A stretch of DNA of 64,000 nt from Aplectana chamaeleonis (lineage: Eukaryota > Nematoda > Chromadorea > Rhabditida > Cosmocercidae). Made by a program: the position numbers and the translations under genes. Numbering within the stretch: position 1 is the stretch's first letter; the number at the start of each line of letters is the position of its first letter. The stretch covers positions 1,054,001 through 1,118,000 of the forward strand of contig JAPDOI010000209.1 of assembly GCA_029168955.1 (NCBI GenBank), given 5' to 3'. This document shows positions 55,797 through 64,000 of the stretch, piece after piece. The notes beneath the pieces are model-generated. The model worked only from the letters and a program-made list of their open reading frames with translations. It ran no database searches and had not been told where the DNA came from.

Positions 55797-58700
55797 AGGA
55801 AGATGGGCGGGCGGAAGATGTGGATGTGGTTCCACACTCATGTTAACGACACACTTCTTGTCAAGGACTGGTGGATTCAGAATTCTGGAAGTAGGACTTT
55901 ACCGCAGACACTTCGATACCATACATTCCCCCAGGGTTTCACTAAATTTCCTCTCTTCTATTGAATTAACGAGTTGATTTTCAGCAATGGTATGGTCTTG
56001 CGTCGTAGTTGCATTGTTCGCGCTTGGACTGGAGGCTGTCAGGTAGTCAAAAAATTCGAATTCTCTTCTTAATTTAAATTTTTAATCTGAAAAATTTTCA
56101 CTAATTTTCCTCTTGATTTTCCCATGTTTTTCTGATCCACTACCTTCCGGGTAGTAGCAGGAATGCGCCAGATGGTGCTCTCGTAACTTCAAATTAGGTC
56201 GAGACAGTGAAAGATCGTACTTTGCCCATAGGGCTCAACATCTTTTGAATTATTTTTACACCACTACTTGGATAACTGGGGAGGACCTTTCATGACCGTA
56301 CGGGAGGAAGTTGATTAGAAAAACATGGCTGTATGGGTGGTCGGTCTGATCATTCCCTCCCTCGCTGGTATTATAACATCGGCGGTCCCTACTTGAACAT
56401 ATAAGGCAGGCTTTGCGATAAAAACGGCTGCTGTGTTATCCACCTGAGAAGGTGCATCCGGCCACAAAATAAAAAATAGTGTAAAAACCAACGTGCAGGA
56501 AAAACTTAGCAGGTCTGACTACCTGGAGTCCAGCCGCACCCAATTAAAGGGAATCCAATGAAGGCAGGATTTTCCGTGTCTTATTCTTCTCTTGAAGTGG
56601 TTGTCGGCTGCTTGCGGACACCCTGTACTTTGCTATTCTATTAGGTTGATGCAAAAGTTTCCGGACTTTTAACGACTCTGTATAAAAAAAGTATTTAATA
56701 GAAAAACAAACAAAGCTTACCCAACAAAAAAATTTCCACCACATTAAAGGATCCTTCGCCACTGATTGGGCAGAGCATGATTTCCCAAAGCGTAGAGCTC
56801 TGGCTCATTCGAGTCGAAGTATTCTTTTGTGGCCATTTTGACTTCGTCATCATTAATAAACTGTTCTCCATCCAGGAAGTGCTGCATCGAGCGGAACAGA
56901 TTTTAGTCGGAAGAGGCAAGATCTGGGCTCTATGGAGGATGGGGAAAAACTTCCCAGCCCACGTCCAGCAGTTTCTGTCGGGTCATCCGAGATACAGTTT
57001 ACCGCAATGTTAATAGGACATGGTGCGGTTGTGGCCATACACTAAAACTACGGTGGAAGACGCCTAATTTCAGTATCGATCTACAGCACAGTTGATTTTT
57101 GGGGTTAGTTACCGTTTTTCTTCTTTTTGTCGACTTTGGCATTGCTTTTGTTTCTCACTCTTATAATATTAGGAATAAGAGCTTTTCTTGGTATTCGCGA
57201 GAAATTCCCGTTCTTTTCGACTTCAAAACAGAATTTTCAAAAAAAACACTTCGAAGCTCGAACAAACGGCTAATTTCCCTATCGCACTAAGAATAGCCTC
57301 TATTTGCAATATTTAAACAGTTACAAACAAAATTAATGCCGAAACAAACCACAAAAACGTAACTTTCAGGGGTAATCAGCTGTGCTGTCGATCGATAATG
57401 AAATTAGGCGTCTTCCACCGTAGTTTTAGTGTGTGACCGCAACTGCACCATATCCTTTTATTATTTCGGTGAACTGTACGTGTGGCCGAGCATTGTCGTG
57501 AAGATAATTCCTGCTCGTTTTTTCTCCTCCTTTTCACATTTCTTTTTACTTTTTTGATAGACAGAACTACCCTGTCGAGACTATGATTATTACTCCAGCG
57601 GCGATGCCATGTCGGAGCGGGCACTACGCGCGGGCTCAGCGGGCGCAACTCGCGTGCCGCCGTGCTTTTCGACCTTTTTTCCTAATGTGCGCCACGGTAT
57701 TGACTCATCTCGGTTATTTACCACACCCGACAGCAATCTATTTTTGAGACTTTCTCTCCTTCTTTTTTTGGATGCACCCAGAAAATGTCGTTGAATGAAA
57801 CAAGAGGAAAGGATTAGTTTGGCCTGAAAACTAATGCCTCCTACCCTCAATTTATGAACCATGACTCTTCCAGATCAATGGCTTGCACTTGTGCATTGGT
57901 GATGAACCAGATTTTCCCTCGACTTCGTTTCCAAATTCTCCTGAGTCTGATAATGGAATGGGGAGTACATAGATCTATTTTCGCTTCTCGCTCACTACAT
58001 CTCAGACTGGAAGATAAACTTCTATTAGACTCCCTGAATCTGGAGCAGCTGCCACACTCGACGCTTTTGAGTCATACTCATTGCCTTCGAGCTCACCTTT
58101 TGATGTGAACGCGAGGTAATGTGCATACAATGCTATTCCCATGGGTATCAAGTACTCAGAAAAATGAAAGCAAGTTACTTGTAACATAAAAGGTCGAAAA
58201 CAAGTTGCTTGTAACACATCTAAGCCTATGTAACTTATCTCGGGCGATTTAAGTTACATGTAACCTATCGATGGGAGAGCGCCTCAGATATGTTGCATGC
58301 AACTTGGCCAATATAATTCGTAACTAACTCAAATCGGCCACGAAGGCATTCCGTAGGGGAGTATACGAGGCATTCCTGGGTTTATTTTTGATACAGGCGC
58401 TGTTGTCGGCTCAGTTACCCAGATTTAAGGTACTGAACCCCCGCAATGGCAGAGAAGGCCCCGCAAAGCGTTCTCCGCTCCGCGTTGCCTGCGTCGCGTG
58501 TCGTGTGCGCTGCGGAATCGCCACCCACTGTGAATATAAAAGTGCAACTTACATGTAGCGTAGGCGCAAATTACATGTTATATAAATTTAAGTAACATTT
58601 GATAAAAATGTAAGTTACTTGAGACATTCAAGTAACTTTCATTTATATTAAAAGTAACTTGTTTTCAATTTTTTTCTGTGTAGAGCTGGCTCAGGCTCCT

Positions 58701-60722
58701 CCGCTGCAGCTAATGCGGATAGGTGTAAGAATCGCTTCAATGAGAGGACGTACGACGTTATCTTTGTATGTTGGCTGCAACAAAATACGTGACTCTAGAA
58801 TGCTGCATTTGCTGCTGCGGTTAAAGGCAGTGTTCACGATAAGAATCGGTTTTCTGCTTTTCCGCCTATCTTGAAGACTGTCCCATGGTGATTCCAATGT
58901 TTTTGGATTCGTTAAAAGGCAGTGTTCACGTTGATTTTCGTCCCCGAGTTTTTCACATAAAACAATGAGTTGGCCTCCAAATCTTGCCAAAATTTCGAAG
59001 AAACGGCGAGAAACACATTAAAACGTCGTATTTCAGTGACATTATTCTATAACATGGAGTAGTTGTCCGGTTGGATAAACATGTTCATGGTGGTTGTCAC
59101 CGGTGAAAAATTGGGTCAATCGAAAATAGAAGAATATTTTATGCAAAGCACGATTAGTTAAAGCCCCAAGGAAAGAACGGTGCAATAGATAGTAGAGAAT
59201 CGCAAAGGACGGGTCCACAAATAATTTCAATGTCACAACAAACACTTCCTGTGATACTTAAGAGGTGGGGTGATACTTGAGGATTTCGTGTACTTCTGGT
59301 GCGTTTTTCTCAATTTCTACGTCATTTTAGTTCTACCCGGTTGCCACTCAATCAATATAGCAAATAATTTCGAAACTGAAGATTATCGTGAACACTGCCT
59401 TTAAGACCTTCTAGGTGCGGAGTTATGGTCCCTCAAAATTGAACCAGGGAAGCATGGTGGACGAGATGCCCGAGGCTTCTAACTTCCGTCTTTTGCAGCC
59501 GATGTATGCTAGCTGACCTGAGTAAAGAGAGAAGTTGGGAATAAAGGGAAGAACGGGGCTATTGATCGGAAACCATCGCTCATCTAAAAATCTCGAGCAT
59601 TCATTTGTTCACGTCGGTGGGCGTGGAAAGTGCATCTGGTGTTTGACGTGCTGACGGGTGTCCAACTTTGGGGCCGTAGGGGACCGTTTCGAGCTCATTT
59701 TTTCTTAGTTTTTATTCACGTTAGGGTTGCGCTAGGCCCCGCAGCTGCCGATCTCCACCAAAAAACAGATATGGTTTTTATCGTGGGCACTGCCTTTAAG
59801 TATGTTTTAGGCTAAAGGCAATGAACTTATACCTTCTTTGTGCGCAAAACTGAGCGACTCTGATCGCTGCGAGTCGACAAGAGGTGATCGGCCAGTACCC
59901 GTACGACTTCAGCAGAGCCAATGTGTCCGCGGGCAGAAGTGTGTACCATTTATCAGAAGTGGTTGGTTTGGGAGCAGCCCGCTTGGACATCCTGATTCAT
60001 CGGGAGCCGGTCCCGTCGCGGAAACTACCAATCAGAAGTTTTCCACTGTCCCCATTAACGTAAAGCCGGTCCGAATGATACTGTCCGCCCACGCGGCCGG
60101 CTTGCGTGTCTAGTGATCGTCGCAAAAAATTTTCAATGGACGAGCTTTACCACGGCTGCAGACAGCTGACTGTAATATTATTCACTGTTGGTCAGTATTC
60201 CTACTAATCGATTCGCATATCTGAAATGTGCCTTCGCGATGTTCGCTCCAAACGCGCGCCGACCGGGTGGGCGGACAGTCTCAAACCGACGAACTTTACA
60301 GGCATTTCGGCCACAAAAAGCATGCTCATGAAAGTGCCACAAAAGTTGTTGTTGGATGTTTGCATTACAAACTCATCACCTCGGTAACCCACTCTGTACT
60401 CTTCATTTCAGATGGCTCCGTTGGATAGCCGAAGTACACCGTTCATCGGAAAAGACGTATAAGATTTTTTGGTGCTTCGTAGGACATGGTTGTAGTACAT
60501 AATTATAAACCCCTTTCTTTCAGATGGTGGTCGCACCTGCTGAGCCGATCGCATCACATCGATGTCGCTCTCTATGTAGTGCAGGCGGCGATGGCCTACA
60601 CGTTGATGTTAGCCTTCATGACATTCTCCGTATGGCTCTGTCTTTCACTTTGTTTAGGTTTAGCTTTAGGCCACTACTTTTTTGGTACCAAACGATTACA
60701 AGTGCCCTCCCAGCATTATTGA
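55797..60722 (+). CDS. CTR-family copper transporter (SLC31-like)
   Basis: Four exons in phase: 55797-55890, 55985-56042, 60412-60456, 60524-60722 (TGA at 60720). Reading from the ATG at 55803 gives 129 residues; an ATG at 55764 would add 13. High-affinity copper importers trimerise in the plasma or endosomal membrane and move Cu(I). Seen here: Met-rich N-terminus (MGGRKMWMWFHTHVND), a membrane segment MVWSCVVVALFALGLEAV, a basic cytosolic loop, a second segment YVVQAAMAYTLMLAFMTF with the signature MxxxM (MLAFM), and a third, CLSLCLGLALGHYFFG, with the signature GxxxG (GLALG). Length fits the family. All donors and acceptors are consensus (TTTTCAG, ATTTCAG, TTTCAG). The true first exon may lie upstream. 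Intron 2 (56043-60411) is filled by a mariner remnant, an SL1-motif element and nested TTAA elements. Confidence 0.9.
56641..57640 (-). pseudogene. Mariner transposase remnant, split by a palindromic element
   Basis: The right-hand end TTAGGTTGATGCAAAAGTTT at 56641 is a mariner-like terminus after TA. On the minus strand, in broken frames: GIIF then HDNARPHV near 57480-57510 (second catalytic Asp), and, beyond an insertion at 57020-57455, MTRQKLLDVGWEVFPHPP, a stop, SPDLASSD (third Asp), a stop, NLFRSMQHFLDGEQFINDDE. Two stops and at least one frameshift. Lies in intron 2 of the copper transporter gene. Confidence 0.75.
57020..57455. repeat. Palindromic element inserted in the mariner remnant
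   Basis: About 75-bp arms (GACATGGTGCGGTTGTGGCC and onward through CACTAAAACTACGGTGGAAG and GCGTCTTCC-side words) are inverted at 57369-57455. The spacer of about 270 bp is AT-rich. It separates the HDNARPHV block from the MTRQKLL block of the mariner. Confidence 0.65.
58157..58678. repeat. TIR element carrying SL1-like motif, copy B
   Basis: CAGAAAAATGAAAGCAAGTT to the complement of CAGAAAAAAATTGAAAACAA. Shares GGGGAGTATACGAGGCATTC-type centre and GTCGCGTGTCGTGTGCG with copy A. In intron 2 of the copper transporter gene. Confidence 0.7.
58408..58429 (+). other. SL1-like sequence, copy 3, decayed
   Basis: Sixteen of 22 bases match SL1 (TTACCCAGATTTAAG core), followed by GT. The downstream GGTACTGAACCC could derive from the SL RNA sequence GGTAAAC...ACTGACCC by an internal deletion, which is a suggestion only. 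Confidence 0.45.
58821..59799. repeat. TTAA element interrupted by another TTAA element
   Basis: Outer ends TTAAAGGCAGTGTTCACGAT at 58821 and TATCGTGGGCACTGCCTTTAA ending 59799; the outer element alone is about 490 bp once 58912-59404 is removed. Confidence 0.7.
58912..59404. repeat. Inner TTAA element, GTGTTCACG subfamily
   Basis: TTAAAAGGCAGTGTTCACGT to TATCGTGAACACTGCCTTAA-type right end, complete copy of the truncated element at 11890-12261. Inserted in the preceding element at a TTAA. Confidence 0.75.
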
Positions 60723-60787
60723 AATTCTTGTAACAACGGTTATTGTCTCTTGAAATAATGCGTTATTATGATTCACTCTTGTATACG

Positions 60788-60793
60788 AATAAA
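60788..60793 (+). terminator. Polyadenylation signal of the copper transporter gene
   Basis: AATAAA 66 bases after the stop codon, with T/GT-rich sequence before and after. Confidence 0.5.
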
Positions 60794-61089
60794 ATTGGGC
60801 TTTAATGGAACGATTGCGACAGATCGATTATATTACTACCCTTCTTTTGCAATAGAATTTTTTCAGAGCGCTCAACCGTTGAGTAGTAAAAATCTCCTTT
60901 CATGCCATGGATGTATGTCTCAAGGCAGAATGATCAGAACCATCGCTCGCAAGCGATGATAAGCCTTGATAACTAACAATGCAACACTGAGGTGGACCAC
61001 AGACGTTTCACTAGCAAGAAAATTGTCCGAAGCGATAGATATGGTCTAAAATGTCTCTGAGTGCTATTACGGTGAGTATAAGGTATACC

Positions 61090-61561
61090 ACCGCTCGTAG
61101 GATTTGGTCAGAAAGTTAGCGAGGTCGGGTTTTCGCGTCTTCTTCCTCTTTTTTGTATAACTCGCTCCAAAGTCAACTTTCAGCGAAACTAGAGAGATAT
61201 TCGTGATCCTGGCGTTGGGGGCTGTTCAATGGTTCAGCCACTGTCAGGGTCTCCTTGAGAGCCTTGAAAGTTTCGCATTCAACCTGCTCTCTTTATACCG
61301 TAGACAAAGGGAAACGCAGACAGAAACGATAGCGTCTCCCCTGCCACGGTACCGTAATTACAAACCTGTCTGATTGTGAAACTTTTACAGTTCTTAACGT
61401 AATTGCCACAAAAGCTTAACGATTGGTTATCACTTGAGCCCAGGATTATGAATATCACCCTAGTTTCGCTCAAAGTTGAGTTTGAAGCGAGTTACACAAA
61501 AAAGGAGAAAAAACGCGAAAACCCTACCTCGCTCGCTTTCAGACCAAATCCTACGAGCGAT
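61090..61561. repeat. TIR element with ~115-bp arms
   Basis: CCGCTCGTAGGATTTGGTC and onward (AACTCGCTCCAAAGTCAACTTT) are inverted at 61445-61561. A partial copy is at 44555-44865. Non-coding. Confidence 0.75.
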
Positions 61562-61645
61562 ACTGTAGTTCGGTCAAAACCTTAGATTTGACCCAAAATT
61601 TCTATGCGAGGTTTGTTTGGAATTAAGAATACGAATTCAACGTCA

Positions 61646-61965
61646 GAATAATAGCTGATACTTTGACTGTAGCTGGCACGAGGTAGTATCGCTTTAATGG
61701 TAGACTAACGTTTCGGCGGTCTCGCCCTTTTTGGAGTCTGAAAAAGGTTGAATCTATGTGTAAAATTACTCAGCCAAACATAAATTTTACCCTACAAAAA
61801 TTCAAGACAAAACTTTAGGAAAAAAACCACGCTTCGCCCAGTAATTTTACACCTAGATTCGACCTTTTTCAGACTCCGAAGGGAGCGAGGCCGCCGAAAC
61901 GTTAGTCTACCAATAAAGTCATACTGCCTCGTGCCTGCTACAGTCAAAGTATCTACTATTATCCT
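61646..61965. repeat. Fold-back element with ~130-bp arms
   Basis: GATACTTTGACTGTAGCTGG and GTAGACTAACGTTTCGGCGG on the left have inverted partners on the right; the loop is about 55 bp around AATTCAAGACAAAAC. Confidence 0.8.
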
Positions 61966-62236
61966 GACGCGGAAATTCATCGAGAGTCCAACGTGGAGAC
62001 TTCTGCCACATATAAGATTTACTATTTTGAACGACAAGGTTTTTCTTTGAGAAATACTCATCCCTCTGCTTTCGTTCTTGTTGTTTTGTAGTCGGTAAAG
62101 GATGGACGGTGTTCCGTAAAATTTGTATTTAACACTTAAGAGACTGTTAGCTCTACGGCCACTCGACGTAGCGAATTGACGCGTTCCGCGGCCAATCAAT
62201 TCAGTCGATTTTCAAACTGAATGTTGTTGTAAAACT

Positions 62237-63198
62237 ATGTCGAAAGGAGATATGCACATGGAGCCTAATCTCTGCATACCAGCCATGCAAGTTGCTTTAG
62301 GTATGGATATTCCAGCATATATGTAGCTTAGAAGGAATCAGTTTTCGTTGAAGTAAAACGAAAAAACAAGTTCATGGCGTGAGTGAGCAGTGTGGACAAG
62401 AGGTGCCAGAGGCAAAAGAGCTGTGGGTGCGCAATGTGGACCCGCGGTCTTTTAAGTGTTAAAGTTTCTCTGATAAAGTAATGATTCCTTCTTGTGTGAA
62501 GCAAAGTTTTCTTTGCAACTACAGTGCGGTCGGCCTCCAATGGTAAAAAGGCGGCGGCGGGCGGCCGACGCCGCCGTTTTCGTGCGGCGTCCAATTCAGG
62601 AACGGTTTACCGCGTTTAACGACTTCCCCGGTTGATTCTGTTTCTGTGATACTTTCGGGGCAGCCCTGCGATTCTGCCAGAGATGTTTTGAAAAATTTCG
62701 AAAACTTTGAAATTTTTTCGAGAAATTGAACTGGAAGGGTGACGAGTCTTCAGAAGTTTATAAGCATTTTCAAAACAACGTTTTATGGTCAAAGAAAATT
62801 GTAAGTTATACACAACATGCGGTATAGCGTGTATAAAACATTTTCTCAGAAAACTGCGAGCTGGAAATAAAAATACTTTGGATGAAAATTAGAATACAGC
62901 ACTGCAGAGCCCGAGTGAAATCAATTTTCGGCTCAGACAGGCTTATGCTGGTTGAAATGCTATAATGATTATTCAAATGATTTATATGCCCGTTCAACCA
63001 GAAAATTTTTCGGTGTAACGGTCACCAGTGGAGCATTCATCGACGTCTACGAATTGAAGCTTCCGAAAACGGTAAAAGGTACATAAAATGACCATATTCG
63101 ATAGCCAAGATTTTTCAGGATTATCACTTGTGTACAGGATTCCGAGAAGGGTTTTTCGAATCAACATTTTGGGTTTGCTTGGAGGTGCAAAAAATTAA
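62237..63198 (+). CDS. Four-exon gene model at right end, frame partly uncertain
   Basis: Exons 62237-62300, 62754-62800, 63002-63071 and 63119-63198, donors GTATGG, GTAAGT, GTAAAA; acceptors CTTCAG, ACCAG, TTTTTCAG. Starting at the ATG (MSKGDMHMEPNLCIPAMQV) the chain stays open to TAA at 63196 and gives 86 residues (EVYKHFQNNVLWSKKI in the second exon). If exon 1 is not joined, another phase also runs through exons 2-4 and looks at least as protein-like: YGQRKLKFFGVTVTSGAFID, VYELKLPKTDYHLCTGFREG. The exons are well supported; the frame is not. An acceptor ATTCAG at 62209 fits trans-splicing. Family unknown. Confidence 0.4.
62500..62600. repeat. Small GC-rich palindrome
   Basis: GGCGGCGGGCGGCCGACGCC followed by GCCG can fold on itself. 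No other feature; it lies in intron 1 of the preceding gene model. Confidence 0.4.
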
Positions 63199-63327
63199 GT
63201 TCCGAACAAATTCTCGAATCGGATATTCCAAGAAATGAGTTTTCACGTATGTCGTGAAGTGCCGTCGCTTTATTAAAACACTGCGGTACCCCCTTGTCGC
63301 CTCTCACGCAGTGGTGGTCGCCCGATG

Positions 63328-63610
63328 TACTGTGCTCATCTGGGCCTAATTCCGGTCCGCAGTTGCGTCTCGACACGCTTTGTGGCCGCACGCGCTCGAA
63401 TCAGTCGGGTTTCCAGCGCCAAAGCCGACTCGATGTGGCTTTTTTATTCGAATTTCCTTAATTTCTCTTAGTTTCCAGATTCCAAAACCCATCTAGAGTC
63501 AGCAGATCGTTGGCTGCGGAGCTGGAAGCTCTTCTGACCCGGGAGCGTGCGGCCGCAAAGCGTGTCGAGACGCAATTGCTGACCGGAATTTGACCCAGAT
63601 AAGCAAGGTA
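63328..63610. repeat. TA-ended palindromic element, copy 3
   Basis: TACTGTGCTCATCTGGGCCT to its inverted partner GACCCAGATAAGCAAGGTA, 283 bp, same family as 21650-21932. Confidence 0.8.
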
Positions 63611-64000
63611 TTCGGTATCACATCCTCCTGTGTTGCTGCCCGCTGCGAAGATGGCCGCGACTCCAACTCCACAAAGCCTTCATTAAATGTTCTTCTCAAC
63701 ATTTTGTGAGAATCAACAGAACAAGGCAGTTTAGGCTTCGAAGGTAATCACCGCGCGGCTCATGTCGACCAAGGACAAAAGGATTATCGTTATCGATTAC
63801 TCGTTTATCTGTTATTCAATGTTTCGATCCACTCATCTCCTCTTTAAAGTATCCTGCCATTTCAGATAGCAAGAAAAAAAGTTAGATGGTAATCATTTGA
63901 AAATTAACCCAATTTGAGCGAGAACAGCTATCTCAGAAACTACTGCGCGTCGTTCTGCAAGCTTGTGGTGTGATTGCATCCTCAGCCGCGTTTCATCTTG

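Noticed and set aside
59838..60113. Possible exon of the copper transporter before 60412
   Set aside because: The phase from exon 56042 joins directly to 60412 and gives the expected family sequence without it.

Overview
The window looks like accessory-rich nuclear DNA of a nematode, most likely a clade V strongylid or hookworm-like species. The evidence is that every credible gene is split into short exons with TTTCAG-type acceptors and GTAAG/GTGAG donors, that three copies of a sequence almost identical to the nematode SL1 spliced leader occur, and that RTE, mariner and hAT transposon remnants plus dozens of small inverted-repeat elements fill the space between exons. Species is inferred, not proven. 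No rRNA, tRNA, CRISPR array or bacterial operon was recognised.

Genes were found by chaining exons that keep reading phase across good splice sites; nearly all long single-frame ORFs are shadows or lie in repeats. Left end: a terminal exon at 236-350 (+) and a five-exon minus-strand membrane-protein gene (1107-3858). Further on are a minus-strand exon pair at 9615-9829, the start of a secreted-protein gene at 19181-19560 (+), and a six- or seven-exon minus-strand gene at 22048-23358. The centre is one large plus-strand gene (31165-48511, 14 phase-compatible exons) predicted to be a type I membrane protein with a Thr-rich stalk, one transmembrane helix and a Pro-rich tail. Its introns carry a 6.36-kb hAT transposon sitting inside a TTAA-flanked element, several other elements, and on the opposite strand a complete three-exon gene for a secreted His/Gly/Tyr-rich peptide (45329-45989). 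At 55797-60722 (+) is a CTR-family (SLC31) copper transporter with a 4.4-kb intron full of transposon debris. A short four-exon gene model (62237-63198, +) closes the window.

Repeats dominate the remainder. The main families are: (i) TTAA-flanked elements with ends like AAAGGCAGTGGTCACG, about 480-550 bp, often chained end to end (29691-31116; 52216-53731) or inserted in one another (58821-59799); (ii) short perfect hairpins (four copies around GTTGGCGCAAACTCGGTGCAC); (iii) TA-ended palindromic elements (21650, 36671, 63328); (iv) elements carrying the SL1-like motif (44257, 50568, 58408); (v) a 2.9-kb TIR element (14658-17578) that is largely two opposed 21-bp minisatellite arrays; (vi) an old element with ~375-bp inverted arms (25936-28332).

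Stretches longer than 300 bases where I see no gene or clear element: 5695-6295, 7000-7419, 7643-8247 (only C-rich and low-complexity sequence), 13346-13860, 17582-18375 (an ambiguous open stretch after a TATA box), 20400-21649, 24625-25150, 28333-28856, 43650-44200, 44866-45328, 46061-46690, 49121-50211, 51561-52215, 53732-54449, 59800-60411, 60794-61089, 61966-62236 and 63611-64000.
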